Part shown: in pieces, positions 47,789 to 56,881 of the stretch
Position numbering within the stretch: the first letter of the stretch is position 1
Layout of the letters: each line of letters starts with the position of its first letter
Notes under the pieces: generated by a model
Databases searched by the model: none
The model's input: only the letters and a program-made list of their open reading frames with translations
Told to the model about the DNA's origin: nothing
Made by a program: the position numbers and the translations under genes
Source: Pseudomonas sp. PDM16
GTDB taxonomy: Bacteria; Pseudomonadota; Gammaproteobacteria; Pseudomonadales; Pseudomonadaceae
DNA length: 64,000 bases
Assembly: GCF_014851865.1 (NCBI RefSeq)
Contig: NZ_JACVAM010000002.1
Location: 992,001-1,056,000, forward strand
Reading direction: 5' to 3'

Positions 47789-49597
47789 TTAGCTAGCACC
47801 CTTCTCGTCGACGGTATCGCTATCGAACAGCGTCGCCAGCTCCCGGCGGGCCTGGCGTGCGGTCTGCTGTACCGCTGCCTGATTGTCGTAGACCATGTGC
47901 TGCGCTTCCAGCACCTCTTCGTCATGACGCTGGAAGCGGCGCAGGCGTACGGCGGCCTGTTCTTCGCTCAGGCCCAGGCCGCGCAGCACCTGATGGCTCA
48001 TCTCCAGGCTGGAGTGGAAGGTTTCACGCACGGCCTGGGCGTTGAGGTCCCATAGCTTGTGCACGTGCTGGCGGTTGCGCGCGCGAGCGATGATCTTCAC
48101 GTGCGGATAGAGCTTGCGTACCAGTTCGGCGGTCTTGAGGTTGGTGTCCGGATCATCGGTGGCAATGATGAACCACTCCGCCTTGTCCAGCTGGGCGGCG
48201 CGGAGAATCTCCGGGCGCAGCGGGTCACCGTAGAAGATCGGCATCTCGCCGAGACTACGCGACATCTCCACCGCATCCACCGAGGTGTCCAGGGCGACGA
48301 AGGGCACGCCTTGGGCTCGCAGCACGCGGGCGATCACCTGGCCCATGCGGCCCATGCCGGCGATCACCACCCGGGGTGTATCGCTGTCCACCGTTTGCAG
48401 TTCTGGTGGCACGTCACGCGGTGCGGTCGGTGCGGCCTTGAACCAGTGCGCGGCGAGCAGAACCATTGGTGGCGTCAGGGCCATCGACAGGGTGATGGCG
48501 ATGACCAGCAGATCATGCACATGGGCATCGAGCAATTGTTCGCCGCGGGCCATGCGGAACACCACGAAGGCGAATTCGCCGCCGGCCGCCAGCAGTACGG
48601 CCAGGCGGACAGCGCTGATCCGCGAAAGACCACCGGCCAGGCGTCCGAGCAGCAGCAATACCGGCAGCTTGAGGCCGATCAGCAGCACGGTCAGGGCCAG
48701 GACCATCAGTGGCTCGCTCCACAGCAGGGCAAGGTTGGCGGCCATGCCGACGCTGATGAAGAACAGCCCCAGCAGCAGCCCCTTGAACGGTTCGATGTGC
48801 GACTCCAGCTCATGGCGATACTCGGAGTCGGCCAGCAGCATCCCGGCGAGGAATGCGCCCAGGGCCATGGAAATGCCGGCCAGCTCCATCAGCCAGGCGG
48901 TGCCAATCACCACCAGCAGGGCTGTGGCGGTGGACACCTCGCGGATATTGGTGCGGGCGACGATGCGGAACACCGGACGCAGCAGATAGCGGCCGCCGAG
49001 CACCACCAGGGCGATGCTGCCGAACACTTCCAGCAGGCCGCGCAGTTCGTTGCCGGGCAGCGGGTGCGGGCTGGCGTCGCCGAGCATCGGCACCAGGGCG
49101 ATCAGTGGAATCGCTGCGATGTCCTGAAACAGCAGGATGGCGAAGGCCATGCGCCCATGGGGAGTGGTCAGCTCCTTGCGCTCGGCCAGCAGTTGCAGGC
49201 CGAAGGCGGTGGACGACAGTGCCAGGCCCAGGCCAAGCACCATGGCCACCGGCAGTGGCTGATGGAAGCCGAACAGTGCCACGGTACCGATCACCATGGC
49301 GGTCAGCATGACCTGGGCCATGCCGACACCGAATACCGCCTTGCGCATCACCCACAGGCGGCGCGGCGACAGTTCCAGGCCGATGATGAACAGCAGCAGG
49401 ACCACGCCCATCTCGGACAGGTGGCCGACGCTCTCGGGGTCGCCGATCAGGCCCAGTACCGAAGGGCCGATCAACACGCCTGCCAGCAGGTAACCGAGCA
49501 CAGCGCCCAATTGCAGGCGCTTGGCCAGGGGCACTGCGAGTACCGCGGCGCAGAGGAATACGACTGCACCTTGCAGCAGGCTGCCATCGTGGGGCAT
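47789..49597 (-). CDS. KefB/KefC-type monovalent cation:proton antiporter
   Basis: This 602-residue CPA2-family membrane antiporter has about 12 hydrophobic helices over residues 5-380 and the family stretch LFIIGLELSPRRLWVMRK. A cytoplasmic TrkA-N (RCK) domain starts near residue 405. Its nucleotide-binding loop is IAGMGRMGQVIARVL, with the acidic Asp in FVALDTSVDAV, suited to binding NAD(H). A charged helical tail follows. It exchanges K+ or Na+ for H+; glutathione gating as in E. coli KefB/C cannot be judged from sequence. It is divergent from the methyltransferase gene. Confidence 0.9.
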   Translation of the reverse strand: MPHDGSLLQGAVVFLCAAVLAVPLAKRLQLGAVLGYLLAGVLIGPSVLGLIGDPESVGHLSEMGVVLLLFIIGLELSPRRLWVMRKAVFGVGMAQVMLTAMVIGTVALFGFHQPLPVAMVLGLGLALSSTAFGLQLLAERKELTTPHGRMAFAILLFQDIAAIPLIALVPMLGDASPHPLPGNELRGLLEVFGSIALVVLGGRYLLRPVFRIVARTNIREVSTATALLVVIGTAWLMELAGISMALGAFLAGMLLADSEYRHELESHIEPFKGLLLGLFFISVGMAANLALLWSEPLMVLALTVLLIGLKLPVLLLLGRLAGGLSRISAVRLAVLLAAGGEFAFVVFRMARGEQLLDAHVHDLLVIAITLSMALTPPMVLLAAHWFKAAPTAPRDVPPELQTVDSDTPRVVIAGMGRMGQVIARVLRAQGVPFVALDTSVDAVEMSRSLGEMPIFYGDPLRPEILRAAQLDKAEWFIIATDDPDTNLKTAELVRKLYPHVKIIARARNRQHVHKLWDLNAQAVRETFHSSLEMSHQVLRGLGLSEEQAAVRLRRFQRHDEEVLEAQHMVYDNQAAVQQTARQARRELATLFDSDTVDEKGAS

Positions 49598-49720
49598 GGA
49601 GTTCTCCCGTTTGAAAAATGGCGCGAGGGTACCAGCTAGAGAGGCCCGCGTACCTGGCCAAGGCGTCGCAGTTTGAAATTTGCCCTAGAATGCCGGCCTT
49701 TCCATCAGCTGTCTGCCGCC

Positions 49721-50659
49721 ATGAATACCGCCGCCATCGCCACCCTTCATCAACATCTGCTCTCGGCATTCGCCGACCTGCCCGGGGAGGCGCGCCGCGT
49801 CTTCCATGGCCGCGGTCGGCAGTGGCCGGGGCTGGAACATGTCACCGCCGACTGGCTGCAGGACGTACTGCTGGTGTCACTGTTCCGCGAACCTGGTGCG
49901 GCCGAACTGGTGGAGTTGAAAGACATGCTGCTGCACTTCGCCGGCTCGCCGGCATGGGCACAGAGTAGTGCCCGTCATCTGTTGCTGCAGCACCGTTACC
50001 AGGCGGACAGCGCCACCGAATACTTGGTAGGTGACGTCGTCGAGCGTGGCGAGGTCGAGGAGGGTGGTCTGCGCTTTCTCCTCGATTTCGGCCGCAAGCA
50101 GAACAGCGGCCTGTTCCTCGACATGCGCTTCGGGCGCCAGTGGGTACGCGAGCAGGCAGATGGCCTGCGGGTGCTCAACCTGTTCGCTTACACCTGCGGC
50201 TTCTCCGTGGCGGCCATCGCCGGCGGGGCCGAGCGGGTGGTCAACCTGGACATGTCACGCCCGGCCCTGAGCCGTGGTCGCGATAACCATCGGCTGAACG
50301 GCCATGATCTGGCCCGGGTCAGCTTCCTCGGCCATGACCTGTTCAACTCCTGGGGTAAGTTGCGCAAGGATGGTCCTTACGACCTGATCATCGTTGATCC
50401 TCCGAGCTTCCAGAAAGGCAGCTTCGTGCTGACCCGCGACTACGCCAAGATCATCCGGCGCCTGCCCGACATGCTCACGCCAGGTGGTCGGGTGCTGGCC
50501 TGTTGCAACGATCCCTCCATCGCCCCGAGCTTCGTCATCGACGAGATGGCCCGCGAGGCTCCGTCTCTGCGCTACGTGGAGCGCCTGGCCAATCCGCCGG
50601 AGTTCGCCGATATCGAGGCCGATAGTGCACTCAAGGTGCTGGTGTTCGCCGCGTCCTGA
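49721..50659 (+). CDS. Class I SAM-dependent rRNA methyltransferase (RlmI/RlmK-like)
   Basis: This 312-residue protein has a class I methyltransferase fold. The SAM-binding loop is VLNLFAYTCGFSVAAIAGGA, the acidic residue is in VVNLDMS, and the catalytic-type motif is IIVDPPSF. These match the RlmI/RlmK C-terminal domain that makes 5-methylcytosine or 7-methylguanine in 23S rRNA. The N-terminal PUA domain is absent; instead about 100 residues of unclear fold precede the core. ATG 49721 is used; an in-frame ATG at 49673 would overlap the promoter region. The exact target base is unknown. Confidence 0.85.
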   Translation: MNTAAIATLHQHLLSAFADLPGEARRVFHGRGRQWPGLEHVTADWLQDVLLVSLFREPGAAELVELKDMLLHFAGSPAWAQSSARHLLLQHRYQADSATEYLVGDVVERGEVEEGGLRFLLDFGRKQNSGLFLDMRFGRQWVREQADGLRVLNLFAYTCGFSVAAIAGGAERVVNLDMSRPALSRGRDNHRLNGHDLARVSFLGHDLFNSWGKLRKDGPYDLIIVDPPSFQKGSFVLTRDYAKIIRRLPDMLTPGGRVLACCNDPSIAPSFVIDEMAREAPSLRYVERLANPPEFADIEADSALKVLVFAAS

Positions 50660-50665
50660 TTCAGG

Positions 50666-50697
50666 GTTATCCCCAGGGACATATCCCTAGGGATAAC
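50666..50697. repeat. Palindromic stem-loop between convergent genes
   Basis: GTTATCCC and GGGATAAC enclose AGGGA and TCCCT around a 4-base loop, with one mismatch, giving a 14-position stem. It has no T tract, so it is a REP-like or boundary element rather than a standard terminator. It sits between the methyltransferase and AraC genes. Confidence 0.6.
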
Positions 50698-50701
50698 TCC
50701 T

Positions 50702-51235
50702 TCAGGCCGATTCGGCGTGTCGTGCGCTCTGCCGCCAGCGCATGGGCGTGGTGCCGGCCAGCTTGCTGAACATGCGGCTGAAGTGCGACTGATCGGCGAA
50801 GCCGCATTCCAGGCTGATCAGGGCAATGGACAGGGACTCGTCGGCCAGCAATTCCTTGGCCCGGCGGACGCGCAGGTCCAGCGACCATTCCTGTGGCGAC
50901 ATGCCGGTGGTCTTCTTGAATGCCCGTGAGAAATGGCTGCGCGACATGGCGCACTGCTCGGCCACGTCGGCAATGAACAGGCGCGCGTTCAGGCTGCGGG
51001 CGAGAATCTCCTTGGCCTTGCGCTCCTGCCAGGGTGCCAGCGACTGGCGACCGGGACTGTTCGCCGCGGGTTGGTGGTAACGCTCCAGCAAGTGCTCGCA
51101 CAGTTGCTTGCCAGCGCAGGACACGCCGTCGCGCCCACTGTGAGCAGCGGCCTCCAGCGCCTGCTTCAGCGAGAGAACGAGTTGATAGGTCTGGGCGTCC
51201 AGGGTGGCCGAAGCCGGATTGGCCAGAACAGTCAT
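50702..51235 (-). CDS. AraC-family regulator with helix-turn-helix domain
   Basis: This 177-residue AraC/XylS protein has both helix-turn-helix halves at about residues 75-172 (MSRSHFSRAFKKTTGMSPQ, then CGFADQSHFSRMFSKLAG). The N-terminal 70 residues are short, helical and Gln/Leu-rich, with no cupin effector domain. ATG 51235 has GGAGAG upstream. It starts 85 bases after the histidine kinase gene on the same strand and may be the third gene of the response regulator-kinase operon. It is a paralogue of the AraC gene at 63248. Confidence 0.87.
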   Translation of the reverse strand: MTVLANPASATLDAQTYQLVLSLKQALEAAAHSGRDGVSCAGKQLCEHLLERYHQPAANSPGRQSLAPWQERKAKEILARSLNARLFIADVAEQCAMSRSHFSRAFKKTTGMSPQEWSLDLRVRRAKELLADESLSIALISLECGFADQSHFSRMFSKLAGTTPMRWRQSARHAESA

Positions 51236-51320
51236 GGGAGCTCTCCTTCACGAATGAACAGAGCGTGCGCCGTTTCGCCAGGCGGCGTCCTTTACCCGAT
51301 CTGAAAAGCTCTGAGCAACA

Positions 51321-54300
51321 CTATCCCGCCCGGTGTATGGGCAGGGTGAAGAAGAACAGGCTTTCGTCCCTGCGCCCGCGTGTGGCGCCGAGCGTGCCGC
51401 CGTGGCTGGAGACGATGGAAGCGCAGATCGCCAGCCCCATGCCCATGCCGGTGGCCTTGGTGCTGAAGAACGCTTGAAACACCTGGCGCAGTTTCTCTGC
51501 GGGGACACCGGGGCCGGAATCCTCGATCAGTACCAGCACTTCCGTGCCCAGCGCACAGGCCTGGAGGTTAAGGCGGCGGGTGCTGGGTGGCAGGGCCTGC
51601 ATGGCCTCGATGGCGTTGGTGATCAGGTTGCGTACGACCTGCTGCAGCAAGGTCGAATCGCCCAGCACCGAGGGGAGGGGCTCAAGCGCCAGGGTCAGCT
51701 GGATGTGCTTGTCATCCAGGTCGGCCTGGGTGATCGCCAGTACCTGGCGGATGATCGCCCCCAGTTCCACCGGCTTGCGCGTTGTCGGCTTCTGCCGGGC
51801 CAGGGTTCGCATGGCGCGCACGATATCGGCGGCGCGCTGGCTCTCGTCGAGAATGTCACGCAGGCTTTCGAGCGCGTCCTCCATGCATGGCTCGGGGCGC
51901 TCCAACCAGCGGATGCTGGCTCCGGCATTGGCCAGGATCGAGGCCAGAGGCTGGTTGATCTCATGGGCGATGGAGGCGGACAGCTCGCCGAGGATGGTCG
52001 CCTGTGAGGTGCGGTCCAGCTCACTGCGCGCAGTACGCAGAGCCACTTCTGCCTGGCGCCTGGCGCTGATATCGCAGACCACGCCGATGAAGGCATCGCT
52101 GCCGTGGGGTTCGCCAACCAGCTCCAGGTGCAGCGGTGTGCCATCCAGCGACACGGTGCGGAACTCCAGGTGGAAGGCCTGCAGGTGTTCGGCGGCCTCG
52201 CCCAGCGTCTGCACGAAGCGCCCTCTGTCGTCGGCATGGACCAGGACGGTGGGATCGAACAGGTAGTCCTGATTGCTGGGGATGGGCATGCCGAGCTCAA
52301 CCAGCAGGCGCGGCGACCAGAATGAACGGTCAACCTGGTAGCGCCAGACGAAGGTGCCGTAGCGGCTGACTTCCTGGCCGATGGCGAGCAGCGCCTGGGT
52401 GCGCTGCAGCGTGGTTTCGCTGTCCCGACGGCGCTGGTTCTCTGCGCGCAGGTCGCTGTACAGCTGTGCAGTGCTCAGGGAAATCGCCGCCTGGGCGGCG
52501 AGTAATTCCAGCACGTCGACCCGGGCTGGCTCGAAGGCGCCCTGGGTCAGGCTGTTCTCCAGGTAGAGCGCACCCACCCCCTCGTTCTGCGTGAGCAGCG
52601 GTACGCACAGTAGCGAACCGTTTTCCACACGGCTCAGGTAGGCATCCTCGCCGAAGCGGCGGTATGCCTCGGTGCCTGTCAGCAGCAGCGATTCGCGCTG
52701 GTGCATTGCCTGGCGCACCAGGCTCAGCGGGGCGGCCCAGGCCACGTTCGGCCGCGGACGCAGGCGTATGTCGATGCCGCGGCTGTCGGCCAGGCCGGTG
52801 GCCTCCACGCGTAAACCGTCGCCATCGATCAGCAGCAGGGCGACGTAAGTGGCGCCGGCATGCATGGCCGCATTGGCCAGCAGCGTCCGGATCAATTCGT
52901 CGGGCTCGATCTCGCGTGACAGTGCCTGGCAGGCGCGGGTGATGGACAGCATGTCCAACTGCTGATGGGCCGGCAGACCCTGGGAGGGCGTTGGCGTCAG
53001 CGGTTGCTCACGGAGGAAGGCATGCTCGCTTTCCAGTTGCTCGGCCAGGGTCACGGCCCCCCAGCGACGCCAGGCGTCGCGAGCCTGGCGAGTGTGCGTG
53101 CGTGCCGCCATCTCCAGGCCAAGTACCTGGTAGCAACGGCTAGCCATCTCGTGGGACAGCCCTTTGAGGTGGATGGCGCCGCAGCTTTCTGCCTTGGCGA
53201 CCGCGCTCTCGTAATGCCGCAGTGCTTCCAGGCTATGGCCATCGAGGCGCAGCAGTTCGGCTTCGGCCAGGGCCAGGCGATCAGAAAAATAGCGGGGGTT
53301 CAGTTCCGCCCACAGCCGCAGGTGACGCATCGGTTGCTCGAATTGCTGCGGCAGACCGGTAGCCGTTTGCAGGGCGGCGCGGTTGAGCACGCTGAACAGC
53401 GCCAGATCGATCAGGTGGATGTGTGCCGGCACCGCCCAGGTCAGTGACCAGGCGGTATCCATGTGTCTGGCCGCCCGCTCGAAGTCGGCCTCGAGGAAGC
53501 TCAGCAGCCCCTCGAACAGTTCCCACCAGAAATGCAGTGGCCCCATGTGGCTGGCGCGGACCCGCTCGACCAGTTGCTCGTAGGGTGGGATCGGGATGCT
53601 GCTGCTGGTTTCCCCGGCCAGGCGGCGGATATAGCGGGCCTGGGCATGGAGTACGGTCTGCGCATCGATGAACTCCAGGTTTCTGGCCATGGCCAGGCCG
53701 GTGTCGATCTGCCGGAGCATGCGCTCGATGGGGGCGCCGAGCACCAGCAGGTCGGACACGATGTGGTTGTTGGCGTAGCAGGCAAAGCTTGGCGAGCCCT
53801 GGGCCAGGCTGGCGCGGAAAGCCGACTCGGCGCATTCCAGGGCGAACGGCAGCGGGCGGGTCCAGGCGCTTACCTGATCCAGGGCGACTAGCACGGCCAC
53901 CCGGCTGGCGGCGAAGCGCGGCTGATTGGCCAGCCGGCGCGCAGTGGCGGTGTAGTCGAAGCCCTGTTCATAACTGTCGAAGCGGTGCGCGCTGGCCACG
54001 CCCAACCAGGCCAGCGCGTGCACGGTAGCCGCGCTCATGCCGTGCTCCAGGCTCAGGCGGGCGATATGGCAGGTGCTCAACAGCATCAGGTCGGGGTGGA
54101 TGAATGAGCCGGGAATGACTATGGCGGCGAGCAGTTCGACCACTGCCTGGATGTTGGCGTCGCTGATATCCGGCAGGGTGCAGAAGGCTTCTGCCGTGTG
54201 CGAGCCCAGGCTTGCCTGCAGCGCCTGCCAGGCCTGTTCGGCATGGTCTGGATCGGGTAGCACCACCCCGAGCTCGGCCAGGCCAGTGGTGGCCGTAGCC

Positions 54301-56777
54301 ACGGCGCCGGCATAGTCGCCACGTAGCGAGCAGATCTCGCACAACAGGCGATACAGCTCGGCGCGCTGCTGCGGCGCATCGGTCGCTGCCAGCAGCGACG
54401 TGACATGGCTGGCGGCCGTCTCGTAGCGAGCACTGAGAATCAGGCTGTGGGTCAGCTGCAGGGCAACCGAGCGGACCATTTCTTTGTCTGCATCCGAGGC
54501 CTGCACATCGAGCAACCTCTGGGCATGTTGCAGGTAGTCGCGCGCGGTGGCTGCCGCAGCGGCATCCATCGCCAGGCGTGCCGCACGCATCAGCAGTTCG
54601 ACGAAGGCCCGGCTTTGCGAAGCTTCCAGTGGAGCGTCATCGGCCTTGATCACCTGCGTTGCGACACGGAACACGGCTTCTGGCTCGGCGTCTTCGGTGA
54701 GCAGGGCCAGCAGGGCCATGGCGAATTCTACGTACATGGCGCGGCGCATGGGGGGCGCGATACGAGCCCTGGCCGACTCCCACACGGCATCGTGGGTGAA
54801 CGACAACCCCTCGTGGTGCTGGCTGATCAGCCCCGCCGTGAGCGCGGGTCGCAGCAGGCCGAGCAGCTGTGGCACCGAGGTGTCGATCACGGCCGCCAGG
54901 GTCTCCAATGGCGTGCGGTTGCCGAGGATGGCCAGCGCGGCCAGGGTGTCACGGGTGACATCGGGCAGACGTTCGAGGCGCGAATTCATCAGCGCAGCCA
55001 CATCCTCCAGCAGCGGCGGCAAGTCGTCGAGGGTGGTGTTGCCGGCGTCGCGTAGCGCGGCGATGAACTGGGTGACGTACAACGGGTTGCCGTTTCCCCT
55101 GCGGGCCAGTCGATCGGCCAGTAACGCCTGCTCATCGGGGTGCAGATCGAGTTCGGCCTGGAGCAGGGCACTGATGTCGCCGACTGCCAGCGGACGCAGG
55201 ACCAGCTCGATGGTGCGGGCTCCGAGTGTGCGGCAGTGACCGAGCAGCGGTGCCAGATGCGGACTGGGGCGTTGCTCGTGAAGGCGATACGTGGCGATCA
55301 GCAGCAGGTGGTCGAAGCTGCTGGGAGGGAGTTCGCCGAGGAAGGCCTGGGTTTCCTCGTCGATCCACTGCACGTCATCGAGGAACAGGATCAGCGGGTG
55401 TTCGTGGCAGGCCAGTAGGGCGAGCAGTCGCTGCAGCATGCCGTGAAGGTAGCGGCGTGCTTCGCCGACCGGCAGTTGGGCGGCAAGAGCGGGCAGGGGG
55501 CCGGTCAGCCACTCCAGTTCGGGCGTCAGACGTGACAGCAACACGCCATTCTGGCCGATGGCCTCGCGCAGGCGCTGGCCCCAGCGCCGCACATCGTCTG
55601 GTGCTTCGCCAGCGAGGCGGATCAGTAGTGATGACAGTGCGGCGGAAAGGGCGGCATAGGGCAGGTGCTGACGGGACAGTTCGCACTTGCCGTTGGCGAA
55701 CAGGGTGGCTCCGTTGCCCTGGAGCCTGCGTAGCTGGCGGACCAGCGATGTCTTGCCGATGCCGGTTTCGCCACCGATCAGCACCGTGCCGCCGAGGCCC
55801 TGGCCGAGACGGGTGACCGCGGCATTCAATATGGCCAGCTCAGCATGCCGTCCCACCTGGGTGGCTGAGCCCCTGGCGGGTACCTGGGATAGCGTGCGTC
55901 GCACGCTGCCGGACTCGCGCCATTCATCGAGGCCACGGCGTAGTTCCGCTTCCAGCAGGTGGGCCGAGTCGGGGCGATGTCCGGGCTGCTTGGCCATCAA
56001 CCAGGCAAGCAGGTCGTCCAGTGCCTGGGGCAGACCGGGGCGCAAGGTTGCCAGGGAGGGGGGCGGCACGGCGACGTGTTGGTGCAGCCAGCGCACGGGG
56101 TCGTCGGCGCTGAATGGTAGGTGGCCGGTAAGCATCTCGAAGAAGCTGACGCCGAGTGCGTAGAGATCGCCGCGCGGCGAGACGGTCTGCTCCGGCGGCA
56201 GGTAGGCCAGGCTGCCATCGGGTAGTGGGGGGGCACCTTCGGTGCTGCTGTCGGAGAGCGTGGCGAAAGCGAATCCGGTCAGGCGTATGTCGCCGTTGTT
56301 TGCGAGCAGCAGGTTGGCCGGGCGGATGTCCCGATGCACGATACCCTGCCGGTGCAACTGGGCCAGCGCGGAGGTGGCGGCAATGGCCAGGTGCAGGAAG
56401 TGTTCTACCGATAGCGGCGCCGGAGCGGCCGTCGATAGCGGAAGGCTGCCATCATCGTCGAGCACCAGCAGCGGGCCGTCGAGTGTATTGAGTTGTACCA
56501 GCGGCACCACCGCCCAGGCGGGAGAAAGGCTGGGGCCCAGCGCATACTCACGGTCCAGTCGAGCCAGCTCCCAGAACGATGCCTGCGGGCTGGCACGCAC
56601 GATCAGCCAGTGACGTCCTGCGCGTTTGTCATACACCTGCCAGCGCGTCAGCTCGCCGATACGGTCCAGGCCGCTCCATTCGATCTGGCGCAGCCAGCGC
56701 TCGTCGAAGCATGGTTGGCCGTCGGAGCCGTTCGCCTGCGTGTCGTGCGGGGTGGCGGTATCGGTGGGCGCATTCAT
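51321..56777 (-). CDS. Trifunctional pseudokinase/AAA/GAF-PAS sensor histidine kinase
   Basis: This 1818-residue cytoplasmic sensor has several domains in order. A Ser/Thr-kinase-like domain (about 30-290) keeps HRDIRPANLLL and YLPPEQ but has TGF where DFG is expected and no obvious VAIK lysine. An AAA/STAND ATPase has Walker A GGETGIGKTS at 335-344 and LILFLDDVQWID. A helical region precedes a GAF domain near 1270-1430 and a PAS domain near 1460-1570. The HisKA domain carries the phosphoacceptor His1605 in SIAHEINQPLASIL. The HATPase domain has LITNAIEAM, EDSGPGVP and GMGMGLAI. ATG 56777 follows AGGA by 8 bases. It lies 104 bases after its likely partner regulator. Confidence 0.9.
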   Translation of the reverse strand: MNAPTDTATPHDTQANGSDGQPCFDERWLRQIEWSGLDRIGELTRWQVYDKRAGRHWLIVRASPQASFWELARLDREYALGPSLSPAWAVVPLVQLNTLDGPLLVLDDDGSLPLSTAAPAPLSVEHFLHLAIAATSALAQLHRQGIVHRDIRPANLLLANNGDIRLTGFAFATLSDSSTEGAPPLPDGSLAYLPPEQTVSPRGDLYALGVSFFEMLTGHLPFSADDPVRWLHQHVAVPPPSLATLRPGLPQALDDLLAWLMAKQPGHRPDSAHLLEAELRRGLDEWRESGSVRRTLSQVPARGSATQVGRHAELAILNAAVTRLGQGLGGTVLIGGETGIGKTSLVRQLRRLQGNGATLFANGKCELSRQHLPYAALSAALSSLLIRLAGEAPDDVRRWGQRLREAIGQNGVLLSRLTPELEWLTGPLPALAAQLPVGEARRYLHGMLQRLLALLACHEHPLILFLDDVQWIDEETQAFLGELPPSSFDHLLLIATYRLHEQRPSPHLAPLLGHCRTLGARTIELVLRPLAVGDISALLQAELDLHPDEQALLADRLARRGNGNPLYVTQFIAALRDAGNTTLDDLPPLLEDVAALMNSRLERLPDVTRDTLAALAILGNRTPLETLAAVIDTSVPQLLGLLRPALTAGLISQHHEGLSFTHDAVWESARARIAPPMRRAMYVEFAMALLALLTEDAEPEAVFRVATQVIKADDAPLEASQSRAFVELLMRAARLAMDAAAAATARDYLQHAQRLLDVQASDADKEMVRSVALQLTHSLILSARYETAASHVTSLLAATDAPQQRAELYRLLCEICSLRGDYAGAVATATTGLAELGVVLPDPDHAEQAWQALQASLGSHTAEAFCTLPDISDANIQAVVELLAAIVIPGSFIHPDLMLLSTCHIARLSLEHGMSAATVHALAWLGVASAHRFDSYEQGFDYTATARRLANQPRFAASRVAVLVALDQVSAWTRPLPFALECAESAFRASLAQGSPSFACYANNHIVSDLLVLGAPIERMLRQIDTGLAMARNLEFIDAQTVLHAQARYIRRLAGETSSSIPIPPYEQLVERVRASHMGPLHFWWELFEGLLSFLEADFERAARHMDTAWSLTWAVPAHIHLIDLALFSVLNRAALQTATGLPQQFEQPMRHLRLWAELNPRYFSDRLALAEAELLRLDGHSLEALRHYESAVAKAESCGAIHLKGLSHEMASRCYQVLGLEMAARTHTRQARDAWRRWGAVTLAEQLESEHAFLREQPLTPTPSQGLPAHQQLDMLSITRACQALSREIEPDELIRTLLANAAMHAGATYVALLLIDGDGLRVEATGLADSRGIDIRLRPRPNVAWAAPLSLVRQAMHQRESLLLTGTEAYRRFGEDAYLSRVENGSLLCVPLLTQNEGVGALYLENSLTQGAFEPARVDVLELLAAQAAISLSTAQLYSDLRAENQRRRDSETTLQRTQALLAIGQEVSRYGTFVWRYQVDRSFWSPRLLVELGMPIPSNQDYLFDPTVLVHADDRGRFVQTLGEAAEHLQAFHLEFRTVSLDGTPLHLELVGEPHGSDAFIGVVCDISARRQAEVALRTARSELDRTSQATILGELSASIAHEINQPLASILANAGASIRWLERPEPCMEDALESLRDILDESQRAADIVRAMRTLARQKPTTRKPVELGAIIRQVLAITQADLDDKHIQLTLALEPLPSVLGDSTLLQQVVRNLITNAIEAMQALPPSTRRLNLQACALGTEVLVLIEDSGPGVPAEKLRQVFQAFFSTKATGMGMGLAICASIVSSHGGTLGATRGRRDESLFFFTLPIHRAG

Positions 56778-56881
56778 GCGCATGGTCCTGGCGTGATGAA
56801 GCGCAGACGCAAGGATAGACAATGCGCCGGTATACCTCTGTGCCTGGGTGCAATGGCAGACCGATGGGCGACGCTCATCGA

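Noticed and set aside
48059..49639. Open frame of about 526 codons on the plus strand opposite the antiporter gene
   Set aside because: It has Gln/His-rich low-information sequence typical of antisense frames in high-GC DNA, while the minus-strand protein is a full antiporter.
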